DNA from: Thermodesulfovibrionia bacterium
Lineage (GTDB): Bacteria > Nitrospirota > Thermodesulfovibrionia > UBA6902
Assembly (NCBI GenBank): GCA_030646035.1
Contig: JAUSMY010000056.1
Span: 193,481 to 257,480 of the forward strand
Direction of reading: 5' to 3'
DNA length: 64,000 nt
Below are positions 8,237 to 16,325 of this stretch, piece after piece (the stretch's first letter is position 1; each line of letters starts with the position of its first letter). The notes below the pieces were generated by a model, which had not been told where the DNA came from, did not search any database, and saw only the letters and a list, made by a program, of their open reading frames with translations. The translations under genes and the position numbers were made by a program.

Positions 8237-9559
8237 CTATATAGAAGTTATATCAAAAGGGGTTATAAGCTTGTATAGCGTTGCGATATCTTTGGATTTC
8301 ACCCTGAATTGGCTCCTTCGTTTTGTTTTCTTTTTAGAAGGATCTGAAGCATTTTCAAGTTTTATACCGGGGTCATAATATACTTTACAGTCAGCAAATG
8401 CAGCAAGAAGTTTTAAGAAATCAGTACCTTCACAAAGTCTTACAGTGTTGCCGTAAGAATATTGAAGAAGAGGAATATCCCTCTTTATTGATGGGACATA
8501 TACCGCCTGATTGTGTTTCCTGTTCCAGTGGTTCATAAGATCGGAAAAAAACCATTCAGCAGCAATTTCGTCCCCGTTCTTTACAAGAGCAACTGAGCCG
8601 TTTTCATCTATTATTTTTCTTTTCACAACATCATAGCCTAGAAGTTTAAGACTTAAGCCAGTTGTTGGGTGCAGTTTATCTACATAGTGAACTCCGCCAA
8701 AATTATATCGGTCTGCTCTTCCAGCCTTGTCAGCGTATCCATACTTGATTATGAAGGCTTCTACGCCCTCATCTCTGTAATAGCCTCCTTTAGGCTCAGG
8801 CGTCATAAGTGTCATAATGCCGCTCTCATATTTGTCGAATTTGGTGACGTGGTGTTGTTTTACTTCCCAGCCAAGAAAATCAGGGTCAGAAATTCCATTA
8901 GGGATGATGCCAAGTTCTGCTTCAAGTGTATACCCGCCACAGTTTGGAGCCAGACAAGGCAAAATATGTTTTTGGTTGTCAAGTCTTTTTGAATCTATCC
9001 AACCTGCTTTGTGAATCCGCTTTAGCTCTTTTAAAAGTAACGATTTAGAATCCGCTATAAAAGTACTACCAGAAATATGTATTTCGCTGAACACACCCAC
9101 TTGAGGCAATTCACCAAGAGCAAGAAAGTCCACAGCAAGTTTATCAGATGGTGCTACGACATGACCAAAGATTTGTCCATCAGGCCTGACCCCTATGAAT
9201 AATAAACGTCCCGCCATTCTTGGTACCATTAGATTTGAAGGGGCATTACTACAACCTTTCAGAAACCCAGAAAACCGTACTTCAGGGTATTGGGGGTATA
9301 AAATAAGTTTTGCTTCCGGTGCCAAACATTCATAGCCAGCAGCATCAATCCATGAGAATTGCAGGTACGCCTTGAAAAGTCCATTTTTGTCGGGCTGAAT
9401 CTCAATATTAGGAAAAAAATTGATGGCTTCAAATCCCATTCCGAGATAAACCTGGTTTTTTGAGTTGTCATTGTCTGCAAGTTTTTTGACAAGGATTCTG
9501 GTACAATCCTTATCCGCAAACAACTCAATAAGTCGTTTAACTGGAGAATCTTTATGCAT
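8237..9559 (-). CDS. Type II restriction endonuclease, MvaI/BcnI family
   Basis: A 440-aa protein whose C-terminal half matches the MvaI/BcnI family of monomeric nucleases. The PD-(D/E)xK core is visible as GISDPDFLGWEVKQH, with the acidic residue and ExK. MvaI cuts CCWGG and BcnI CCSGG, so a CCNGG-like target is plausible. The start is taken as ATG at 9559, which overlaps the vsr stop by one base; an in-frame TTG at 9562 is the alternative. The roughly 200-residue N-terminal region is extra relative to MvaI/BcnI and may help target recognition. Confidence 0.85.
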   Translation of the reverse strand: MHKDSPVKRLIELFADKDCTRILVKKLADNDNSKNQVYLGMGFEAINFFPNIEIQPDKNGLFKAYLQFSWIDAAGYECLAPEAKLILYPQYPEVRFSGFLKGCSNAPSNLMVPRMAGRLLFIGVRPDGQIFGHVVAPSDKLAVDFLALGELPQVGVFSEIHISGSTFIADSKSLLLKELKRIHKAGWIDSKRLDNQKHILPCLAPNCGGYTLEAELGIIPNGISDPDFLGWEVKQHHVTKFDKYESGIMTLMTPEPKGGYYRDEGVEAFIIKYGYADKAGRADRYNFGGVHYVDKLHPTTGLSLKLLGYDVVKRKIIDENGSVALVKNGDEIAAEWFFSDLMNHWNRKHNQAVYVPSIKRDIPLLQYSYGNTVRLCEGTDFLKLLAAFADCKVYYDPGIKLENASDPSKKKTKRRSQFRVKSKDIATLYKLITPFDITSI

Positions 9560-10017
9560 CAACCTCTGATTTCCCGATATTTAGATTTTGATCTTAACCA
9601 TTTCATAGCTTTTGCAGTAATTTTATCAAATTCCTTTTCTCTATTCTTGTTTGTGCCGCGATAGGAACATTCCCATATAAGTAGAATTCTCCAACCAAAC
9701 TTTTTCAGTGTAGCGATATGATCGACATCTCGCTCTCTGTTTCCCTCAAGCTTCCCCATCCAAAACACCTTATTTGATGCAGGCCATCTGAAAAGGTGGC
9801 AGTCATGAACATGCCAAAAACAGCCATTAAAAAAAATTACAGCTCTATAACGCGGTAATACTATGTCAGGCTTACCCGGAAGCCTCCGGTCATGAAGACG
9901 GTATCTGAAGCCAAGAGCAAAAAGTCTTTTCCGTATTTCTAATTCATGTTTGGTGCCTTTACTCCGAATGCCCGCCATCATCCGGCTACGGGTTGACTTA
10001 TCAACAATGTCAGCCAT
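9559..10017 (-). CDS. vsr: Very short patch repair endonuclease
   Basis: A 152-aa Vsr nickase that corrects T:G mismatches arising when 5-methylcytosine deaminates. Motifs are RSRMMAGIRSKGTKHE, the catalytic aspartate segment PGKPDIVLPRYRAVIFFNGCFWHVHDC, and WRILLIWEC. It lies between the methyltransferase and restriction genes, as is common for m5C systems. Because E. coli Vsr acts on CTWGG contexts left by Dcm, its presence supports a CCWGG-like target. No good Shine-Dalgarno is visible. Confidence 0.95.
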   Translation of the reverse strand: MADIVDKSTRSRMMAGIRSKGTKHELEIRKRLFALGFRYRLHDRRLPGKPDIVLPRYRAVIFFNGCFWHVHDCHLFRWPASNKVFWMGKLEGNRERDVDHIATLKKFGWRILLIWECSYRGTNKNREKEFDKITAKAMKWLRSKSKYREIRG

Positions 10018-10034
10018 GAATAATTATAAACTAT

Positions 10035-11180
10035 TCAGGCAGGCTTTCCGTTGGATAAGAAGGGGCTGCAGGTCTTGACAAGCTCTCCTGCCACTGCTGA
10101 AACAACAGGAACAGCGACAGAATTACCAAACTGTCTATATGCCTGTGTGTCGGAAACAGGAATTTTAAAACTGTCATCAAAACCCATAAGTCTTGCACAC
10201 TCACGGGGTGTAAGTCGACGGGGGTTGGAATTTGGGATTTTTATAAGTATTTCGGATCCGTCTTTATAATATCGGGCACTCAATGTACGCGCAACTGATT
10301 TTCTGTCACAAATGCCATATCCAAAGCCATTACCCTTTAGTCTGTGCTTTTCTGCGTAATCTTGGAGATATTGCCACAACTTGGTAGAAAGAATATATTT
10401 AGGGTCTACTTTTTTTTCTAGAATTTCACTTAAGGTAATTCTCTTCCTTACTGGGTCAGGAAAGCTAAACTTAGGCATATCTCCAAAAACTTTCCTGTCA
10501 AACCCGACTATAAACAGTCTCTCACGGTGTTGTGGCACATAGCAACTTGCGTCAATTATGTCAGCAAAAACTTTATAGCCGAGTTCTTTCAGGGTTCCTT
10601 CTATTATCTTATAAGTATTCCCACCATCATGTCCCTTTAAATTTTTTACATTTTCAAGCATGAATGCCTTAGGCCTCTTTTTCTCAAGTATTTCAGCAAT
10701 TTTAAAAAATAATGTGCCCTGAGTTTTGTCTTTAAATCCGTGTTCTCTTCCTAGACTTTTTTTCTTCGAAACGCCAGCTATTGAAAAAGGCTGACAGGGA
10801 AAGCCAGCAGTCAGAATTTCATGATCAGGTATTTCATTAGGTTTTATTTCATTGATGTCGCCATGTGGCAATTCTCCAAAATTTTCAAAATATGTTTTCT
10901 GGCTCCAACGGTCCCATTCTGATGAAAATATACATTTACCACCATTTACTTCGAACGCTGTTCGTATTCCACCAATCCCTGCAAACAGGTCGATAAAAGT
11001 AAATCTGTATTTTCTGTTATCTTTGTCCGCATTCCTGAATGCAAAAAAAGGCTCCTTATCTTCTGCAACCATCATTATTGATTTTTCAACAAATTCCTGA
11101 ATGCTGTAATTGTATTCTTTGGCTTTTTTGAGAAGCTTCTTGTGTGTATTTGGATTAAGCTTTATATGGATCTGCGGCAT
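10035..11180 (-). CDS. DNA (cytosine-5) methyltransferase with RHH-like N-terminus
   Basis: A 381-aa m5C methyltransferase. Residues 1-38 ([20 protein letters not shown] and the helix after it) look like a ribbon-helix-helix DNA-binding unit. Catalytic motifs then follow in order: I ([11 protein letters not shown]), IV (GFPCQPFS, nucleophile near C129), VI (ENVKNL), VIII ([11 protein letters not shown]), IX ([14 protein letters not shown]) and X ([11 protein letters not shown]). I prefer ATG at 11180; the in-frame GTG at 11186 lies in the AGAGG ribosome site. It protects host DNA from the linked nuclease. An inverted repeat over its promoter suggests autoregulation. Confidence 0.92.
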   Translation of the reverse strand: MPQIHIKLNPNTHKKLLKKAKEYNYSIQEFVEKSIMMVAEDKEPFFAFRNADKDNRKYRFTFIDLFAGIGGIRTAFEVNGGKCIFSSEWDRWSQKTYFENFGELPHGDINEIKPNEIPDHEILTAGFPCQPFSIAGVSKKKSLGREHGFKDKTQGTLFFKIAEILEKKRPKAFMLENVKNLKGHDGGNTYKIIEGTLKELGYKVFADIIDASCYVPQHRERLFIVGFDRKVFGDMPKFSFPDPVRKRITLSEILEKKVDPKYILSTKLWQYLQDYAEKHRLKGNGFGYGICDRKSVARTLSARYYKDGSEILIKIPNSNPRRLTPRECARLMGFDDSFKIPVSDTQAYRQFGNSVAVPVVSAVAGELVKTCSPFLSNGKPA

Positions 11181-11185
11181 TTTCA

Positions 11186-11222
11186 CCTCTGGGAAAGTTA
11201 TATACCAAATTATACCCAGAGG
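11186..11222 (-). promoter_or_regulatory. Inverted repeat spanning the methyltransferase promoter and ribosome site
   Basis: Perfect 8-bp arms CCTCTGGG (11186-11193) and CCCAGAGG (11215-11222). The 21-bp spacer contains a minus-strand TATAAT (11209-11214). The proximal arm overlaps the AGAGG ribosome binding site of the methyltransferase. This is a plausible operator for the enzyme's own RHH-like N-terminus. Confidence 0.6.
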
Positions 11223-11346
11223 ACAATTGTTTTGTAAAGCTACAAATATATGACGTGTTGATACTGTAACTAAAGATAATTATTAGATACCATACAAAAG
11301 TGGGAACAGAAAAACAGGGAAGGGCGGTAATGGCTAATCAGAGGGA

Positions 11347-11853
11347 TTATTCTTCTTTCCCGAATCCTATGATCTTTTTTGCGTTTTCAGCCGGAGTGGC
11401 TATTAGCTGGCGTATGGCGTCAAAGACTGCCCTAAACTGCGCATCATATTTCTTTTCCATGGAATCTATCTTTTTTGTGAGTTCTTTGTGAGGGGACAGA
11501 ACTATTCTTAACCTGACAAAAGACCGCATTATCTCGATATTGACATCTACAGCACGCTTGCTCCTCAGAACGCTGGAGAGCATGGCAACGCCTTGTTCAG
11601 TGAATGCAAAGACATTTGGAGCATGCTTTATATTTGAACTTATCACAAATTGTGATAAGTTCATTATTTCTTCCCTATTAAGAGAAAACATAAAGTCATC
11701 AGGAAAACGGTCAATATTTCTGCGGACAGCCTGATTCAGCGCCCTTGTTTCAACTCCATAAAGCTCTGCCAAATCCTTATCAAGCATAACTTTATGCTCT
11801 CTTATGAGATAAATCTTTTTTTCAATGATCTCAGCAGGGATAATATTGCTCAT
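11347..11853 (-). CDS. ORF6N domain protein (copy 1)
   Basis: A 168-aa protein with an N-terminal ORF6N domain (about residues 8-95; [20 protein letters not shown] through [20 protein letters not shown]) and a C-terminal coiled-coil-prone tail. ORF6N is a KilA-N-related DNA-binding domain common in phages and mobile DNA. A paralogue lies 234 bp away on the opposite strand. Function is unknown; a regulatory role is only inferred. Confidence 0.88.
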   Translation of the reverse strand: MSNIIPAEIIEKKIYLIREHKVMLDKDLAELYGVETRALNQAVRRNIDRFPDDFMFSLNREEIMNLSQFVISSNIKHAPNVFAFTEQGVAMLSSVLRSKRAVDVNIEIMRSFVRLRIVLSPHKELTKKIDSMEKKYDAQFRAVFDAIRQLIATPAENAKKIIGFGKEE

Positions 11854-11925
11854 GGTTTAATTAAAAACTATGATTACGAAAAATTTCAAGATAACGAATT
11901 AATCTGTGCAGCAGTTATCCATTTT

Positions 11926-12010
11926 AATAAAGCACCTGACACGCAATTCCTTCTTTTTTAAATCCCTTCATCAACTCTTTCCCCATATCCGAGAAGAAAC
12001 TATCCTCCAT
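11926..12010 (-). pseudogene. Remnant 3' end of an SplB-like radical SAM gene
   Basis: This 85-bp stretch matches 12632-12716, the 3' end of the intact radical SAM gene, without gaps and with four differences. Read on the minus strand it encodes the last 28 residues plus stop. Two changes are silent and two conservative (Q to E, E to D), so it derives from a related functional gene rather than a recent copy. No upstream part of the gene remains. Confidence 0.85.
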
Positions 12011-12087
12011 AGTTTAAAGTAAGAATGAGTCACAGGTTAAGTTATTAGCTTGAAAAATACAATCGGTTATGGTTTTTAATTGTAGTC

Positions 12088-12603
12088 ATGACTGATTTGA
12101 TACCTGTAGAACTTATTGAGGGGAAAATATATCTGATACGAAAACAGAAGGTTATGCTGGATCAGGACCTTGCAAAATTATATGGGGTTGAAACAAAGGT
12201 ACTGGTTCAGGCAGTAAAAAGAAATATAGACAGGTTCCCTGATGATTTTATGTTTCAGCTTAATAGCCAAGAGTTTGTAAACTTGAGGTTACAATTTGTG
12301 ACCTCAAGTTGGGGCGGTAGGCGTTATCATCCATTTGCATTTACCGAGCAGGGTGTTGCTATGCTATCATCTGTTCTTAAAAGCAAAAGGGCTATACATG
12401 TCAATATAGCGATAATGCGTGCCTTTGTTAAATTAAGAGATATGCTTTCAACGCATAAAGAATTAGCCAACAAGCTGATCATTCTTGAAAATAGGATAAC
12501 TAATCAGGACAAGGCGATATACACAATATTCGAGGCCATTAACCACCTGAAGAGCGAACCAAAGATAAAACATAAGAAGATCGCCGGTTTCGGAAAAGAT
12601 TAA
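12088..12603 (+). CDS. ORF6N domain protein (copy 2)
   Basis: A 171-aa paralogue of the protein encoded at 11347-11853, with the same opening (IEGKIYLIRKQKVMLDQDLA) and [20 protein letters not shown] core, diverging in the centre and tail. It is on the opposite strand from copy 1. It lies between two 85-bp direct repeats made of radical SAM gene 3' sequence, so it appears to be an inserted cassette. Function unknown. Confidence 0.88.
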   Translation: MTDLIPVELIEGKIYLIRKQKVMLDQDLAKLYGVETKVLVQAVKRNIDRFPDDFMFQLNSQEFVNLRLQFVTSSWGGRRYHPFAFTEQGVAMLSSVLKSKRAIHVNIAIMRAFVKLRDMLSTHKELANKLIILENRITNQDKAIYTIFEAINHLKSEPKIKHKKIAGFGKD

Positions 12604-12629
12604 TTATTACTTCCTGATATAAACCAACT

Positions 12630-13373
12630 TCAATAAAGCACCTGACACGCAATTCCTTCTTTTTTAAATCCCTTCATCAACTCCTTCCCCATCTCTGAGA
12701 AGAAACTATCCTGCATTGCCCACATCATACCGTGTTCTTTGTATAACCTGTCAGCGTAATGATAGTTCAGCCTGTCTATCAGCACATGATCCACCTTGCC
12801 CTTTAATTCACTGACCAACCCTTCGGCACCCGGCAGGACCGGCGCTATCATGGCAAAGGTCTTGATACCTGCGGAGTGAAGTTCAGCTAATGCCTCAATC
12901 CTCTTATTCACGGGCGGGGCACCGGGTTCAAAGATCTTTCTAATCTTGTCATCGGCAGTGGTTATTGTGAAGCCGACCTCGGCATCGCCTGCTCTCTTCA
13001 GTATCTCAATATCCCGAAGGACAAGAGGGGATTTGGTCTGAATGGTAAAAGGCCAGTTGTTCTCTGCGAGGATGGAAAGGCATTGCTTGGTGATCATATA
13101 CTTTCTTTCCAGAGGCTGATAAGCATCGCAGACTCCGCTTATCCATACCCGGCCGATCTTTTTCTTCTTTATCTCATTAGCCAGAAGCTCAGGCGCGTTT
13201 ATCTTCACATCAACAAAATCCCCCCATGGTTCGGTATGGCCTGTAAACCTCTTCATGAACTTGGCATAGCAGTAAACGCAGTTATGCGCGCATCCGACAT
13301 ACGGATTTATGGCGTAATCATAGATTTGGGATTTTGAAAGGATACTCTTTGCGGTGATCTCTTTGATCTTCAT
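12630..13373 (-). CDS. Radical SAM protein, SplB-like (COG1533 type)
   Basis: A 247-aa radical SAM enzyme. The cluster-binding motif is CX3CX2C in VGCAHNCVYCYAKF, placed close to the N-terminus. RVWISGVCDAYQPLERKY and the strand TIQTKSPLVLRD are typical of the spore-photoproduct-lyase-like/Rv2578c group. Members are widespread outside spore formers and their substrates are mostly unknown, so DNA photoproduct repair should not be assumed. Its 3' end is duplicated at 11926-12010. Confidence 0.85.
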   Translation of the reverse strand: MKIKEITAKSILSKSQIYDYAINPYVGCAHNCVYCYAKFMKRFTGHTEPWGDFVDVKINAPELLANEIKKKKIGRVWISGVCDAYQPLERKYMITKQCLSILAENNWPFTIQTKSPLVLRDIEILKRAGDAEVGFTITTADDKIRKIFEPGAPPVNKRIEALAELHSAGIKTFAMIAPVLPGAEGLVSELKGKVDHVLIDRLNYHYADRLYKEHGMMWAMQDSFFSEMGKELMKGFKKEGIACQVLY

Positions 13374-13416
13374 TTTTTATAGAATAACAAAAAATGATAC
13401 CCCTCGTAAGGTACAA

Positions 13417-13537
13417 ACGACACCCCACCTAACCTCCCCTTGGTAAAGGGAGGAACTGACGACACCCCTCTATATCTCCCCTTGTAAAGGGGCGAATTTT
13501 AATCCCCTCCTTACCAAGGAGGGGTAGGGGAGGTTAT
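13417..13537. repeat. Palindrome-rich repeat, copy A, abutting the DUF559 stop codon
   Basis: A 121-bp unit with three nested hairpins: CCTCCC/GGGAGG (13433-13453), CCCC/GGGG (13478-13492) and CCCCTCC/GGAGGGG (13504-13524). Its outer ends also pair (AACCTCCCC near the left end, GGGGAGGTT at the right end). A second copy lies at 13908-14050 in the same orientation, on the other side of the DUF559 gene. Confidence 0.9.
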
Positions 13538-13897
13538 TTATCTTTTACTATGTTCAATCATTGTCGCAATGACACCATCTACATTTTCATATACTTCTCT
13601 ATTAGTAAATCTAAGAAACTTTATTCCGTATGACTCAATAATTAATTGTCTCTCTTTATCACAAACATCTGCTCCGTCAGTGAAATGAGAGTCACCATCA
13701 ACCTCTATGGCTAATTTTAGTTCTGGCGAATAAAAATCTACCACAAAATTATTTACGCTATATTGGCGTCTGAACTTATAGCCGTTTAATTGTTTATTCT
13801 TAAGTTTAGACCATAGGACAACCTCGGCCTTTGGCATATTATTTCTCAGAAGCCTTCGCTTATCCTTCTCATTGTATTTATTAAATAGCTTTGTCAT
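13538..13897 (-). CDS. DUF559 endonuclease-like protein (Vsr/PD-(D/E)xK fold) in a repeat-flanked cassette
   Basis: A 119-aa DUF559 protein. Predicted catalytic residues are in VVDFYSPELKLAIEVDGDSH (Asp and ExD) after the KFRRQYSVNNF strand, as in Vsr-like nucleases. The N-terminus LRNNMPKAEVVLWSKLKNKQ is typical of the family. The stop codon touches repeat copy A, and copy B starts 10 bp beyond the start codon, so gene and repeats form one roughly 0.63-kb unit. The nuclease may act on, or be moved with, these palindromes; that is inference. Confidence 0.85.
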   Translation of the reverse strand: MTKLFNKYNEKDKRRLLRNNMPKAEVVLWSKLKNKQLNGYKFRRQYSVNNFVVDFYSPELKLAIEVDGDSHFTDGADVCDKERQLIIESYGIKFLRFTNREVYENVDGVIATMIEHSKR

Positions 13898-13907
13898 AAC
13901 AAAACTA

Positions 13908-14050
13908 ACGACACCCCACCTAACCTCCCCTTGGTAAAGGGAGGAACTAACGACACCCCTCTGTATCCCAGCCTACCGGCAGGCAGGTCCCCTTGTAAAG
14001 GGGCGAATTATACAATCCCCTCCTTACCAAGGAGGGGTAGGGGAGGTTAT
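13908..14050. repeat. Palindrome-rich repeat, copy B, with a 20-bp insertion
   Basis: Direct repeat of 13417-13537. It is near identical except for a 20-bp insertion at 13968-13987 that contains the inverted motif GCCT...AGGC and two CAGG units, plus a few small changes. It lies upstream of the DUF559 gene and about 110 bp before livH. Confidence 0.9.
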
Positions 14051-14128
14051 GATAATGTATTTAATTAAAAAGCATAACTGACTAAATTTTCAAGATAATG
14101 AATTAACCATCCCCGCCTATTTACATCG

Positions 14129-14137
14129 TGATATAAT
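14129..14137 (+). promoter_or_regulatory. Extended -10 promoter upstream of livH
   Basis: TG, one base, then TATAAT (14132-14137), 20 bp before the livH start. No clear -35 is seen, as is usual for extended -10 promoters. It would let livHMGF be expressed independently of livK despite the intervening island. Confidence 0.5.
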
Positions 14138-14157
14138 ACTGAATTCAACTTTGGCGT

Positions 14158-15069
14158 ATGGGGGCTATGGAATACTTTTTTGAGCTTCTGCTCGGGGGGC
14201 TGACACGCGGCAGCATATACGCTCTTATCGCTCTCGGGTACACGATGGTGTACGGCATTATCGGGCTGATCAATTTTGCGCATGGCGAGATATACATGAT
14301 CGGCGCATTCACCGCGCTTATCATCGCAAGCGTTCTAACTGTCTTAGGCTTTAATGAAGTATCCATCCTTGTCCTTGCCTCAGCAGCAGCTGTCATATAC
14401 TCTTCAGCTTACGGTTTTACCATAGAGAAGATAGCATACAAACCTCTCCGCAGCGCGCCCAGGCTGTCACCGCTTATCAGCGCAATAGGGATGTCCGTAT
14501 TTCTGCAGAACTATGTGCGCCTTGCCCAGACCTCAGACTTTCTCCCTTTTCCGTCGCTCATACCTGAGTTTGAATTCATGGAGAATTACGAGCATATATT
14601 CAGCTCTGCAGAGCTTGCCATACTCCTTACCACAACAGTGGTCATGCTGATACTTACACTCGTCATCAAATATACGAAGGTTGGGATAGCGATGCGCGCG
14701 ACTGCGCAGGACAGAAATATGGCGATGCTTGCCGGCGTGGATGTGAACAGGATCATCTCAATAACATTCATTATCGGCTCTTCACTTGCCGCGATTGGCG
14801 GAGTTCTTATCGCATCCCACATAGGACAGATAAATTTCAATATAGGATTTATCGTCGGCATCAAGGCGTTCACAGCTGCTGTGCTCGGCGGCATCGGCAG
14901 TATCCCGGGGGCTGTCCTCGGAGGCTTCTTTCTCGGATGGGTCGAGAGCCTTGCAACAGGGTATGTCTCAAGCGACTATGAGGATGTATTCGCATTTGCT
15001 CTGCTGGTTCTGGTTCTCATATTCAGGCCGGCTGGGATACTCGGCAAGTCAGGTTCGCAAAAGGTTTGA
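14158..15069 (+). CDS. livH: Branched-chain amino acid ABC transporter permease LivH
   Basis: A 303-aa inner-membrane permease with about eight hydrophobic helices. Diagnostic segments are GLTRGSIYALIALGYTMVYG at the N-terminus, INFAHGEIYMIGAF and the EAA-like loop AVLGGIGSIPGAVLGGFFLG near the C-terminus. The start is ATG at 14158; an in-frame ATG at 14167 is possible, and neither has a good Shine-Dalgarno. First gene of livHMGF. Confidence 0.94.
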   Translation: MGAMEYFFELLLGGLTRGSIYALIALGYTMVYGIIGLINFAHGEIYMIGAFTALIIASVLTVLGFNEVSILVLASAAAVIYSSAYGFTIEKIAYKPLRSAPRLSPLISAIGMSVFLQNYVRLAQTSDFLPFPSLIPEFEFMENYEHIFSSAELAILLTTTVVMLILTLVIKYTKVGIAMRATAQDRNMAMLAGVDVNRIISITFIIGSSLAAIGGVLIASHIGQINFNIGFIVGIKAFTAAVLGGIGSIPGAVLGGFFLGWVESLATGYVSSDYEDVFAFALLVLVLIFRPAGILGKSGSQKV

Positions 15070-15079
15070 GCGTAAATTA

Positions 15080-16291
15080 ATGATCAATATCACTGAAATA
15101 AAAAGATCTCTTCTCGCATCAATATGGTTCATCTTCCTAACATTTCCGATCATGGTGATACGCGTGAATCCGGTTGAGAATGTCATTGAGTGGAGATGGC
15201 GGAATATGGCGTTGATCGGCGTCGGCAGCTTTTTATTATCTTTTTTATGGAGATGGATGATAAAGAGAAAAGAAGCGGGCATTAAGAATGAAGCCTCAGG
15301 AGAGGCGGCAGGTATTACAATATTTCATAAGCTCAAGAGCAGGCCTGCCTTATTTATCCCGTCAATCGGTTCTCTCATTGTATTAACCGCATCATTTCCA
15401 TTTCTCTTTTCTGCATATCAGGTAAATATAATGACCACGGCGCTGATGTATGCGGTGCTCGGGCTTGGGCTTAATATTGTTGTCGGGCTTGCAGGACTGC
15501 TTGACCTTGGATATGTGGCGTTCTACGCGGTGGGCGCTTACAGCTACGCACTTATAAATCTTCACTACGGCCTCGGCTTCTGGACCGTCCTGCCTGTGGG
15601 GGCTTTATTAGGAGCGCTCTTCGGCATACTGCTCGGATTCCCTGTGCTTCGGCTGAGAGGTGATTATCTTGCTATAGTGACACTCGGCTTCGGCGAGATC
15701 ATACGGCTGATTCTTGAGAACTGGAACGCATTCTCGTTCGGCCCGAGCGGGATCGCGAATATACCGCGGCCGTCTTTCTTCGGCATCGACTTATCACTTC
15801 AGTCAGCGACAACATACATCTACTTCCTGATGATCTGCCTCGCGCTCTTTACCGTTATCGTCGTCAACAGACTTTCGGACTCGCGCATTGGCAGGGCATG
15901 GCTTGCCTTGCGGGAGGATGAGATGGCGTGCCAAGCGATGGGCATAGACAAGACAAAGACAAAGCTCTCGGCATTTGCTTTGGGCGCGACATGGGCAGGA
16001 ATGATGGGGGTGGTATTTGCGGCCAAGACGACATTTATCAATCCCGCCAGCTTCACATTCCTTGAATCAGCGATGATCCTGTGCATAGTAGTGCTCGGCG
16101 GCATGGGCTCGATGATCGGGGTTATTACCGCGGCTTTCATACTTATACTTCTGCCCGAGTATCTGAGGGCATTCTCTGAATACAGGATGCTCGTCTTCGG
16201 CGCGGTACTTGTCATCATGATGGTATTCAGGCCGCAGGGGTTAATAAGCAATGTGCGGCGCACTTATAGGTTTGATAAGACAAAAGATTAA
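15080..16291 (+). CDS. livM: Branched-chain amino acid ABC transporter permease LivM
   Basis: A 403-aa permease with about ten hydrophobic segments. Family signatures are NIVVGLAGLLDLGYVAFYAVGAY and VVLGGMGSMIGVITAAFILI. I place the start at ATG 15080, ten bases after the livH stop; the frame stays open upstream but only inside livH. An internal basic stretch (about residues 70-90) separates two N-terminal helices from the core, as in LivM of proteobacteria. Confidence 0.93.
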   Translation: MINITEIKRSLLASIWFIFLTFPIMVIRVNPVENVIEWRWRNMALIGVGSFLLSFLWRWMIKRKEAGIKNEASGEAAGITIFHKLKSRPALFIPSIGSLIVLTASFPFLFSAYQVNIMTTALMYAVLGLGLNIVVGLAGLLDLGYVAFYAVGAYSYALINLHYGLGFWTVLPVGALLGALFGILLGFPVLRLRGDYLAIVTLGFGEIIRLILENWNAFSFGPSGIANIPRPSFFGIDLSLQSATTYIYFLMICLALFTVIVVNRLSDSRIGRAWLALREDEMACQAMGIDKTKTKLSAFALGATWAGMMGVVFAAKTTFINPASFTFLESAMILCIVVLGGMGSMIGVITAAFILILLPEYLRAFSEYRMLVFGAVLVIMMVFRPQGLISNVRRTYRFDKTKD

Positions 16292-16325
16292 TAAGGTAGA
16301 TATTACTTAATTCATTATTAATATT

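Noticed and set aside
12630-13373. Calling the radical SAM gene a spore photoproduct lyase
   Set aside because: The family is broader than true SplB; sequence features only support SplB-like radical SAM, and no sporulation context exists.
13417-14050. CRISPR-like reading of the repeats around the DUF559 gene
   Set aside because: Only two long units separated by a protein-coding gene; no short regular repeats or spacers and no cas genes.
14951-15079. Extended N-terminus for livM beginning inside livH
   Set aside because: The frame is open but overlaps the livH C-terminus; the extra residues do not look like LivM, and ATG 15080 directly follows the livH stop.
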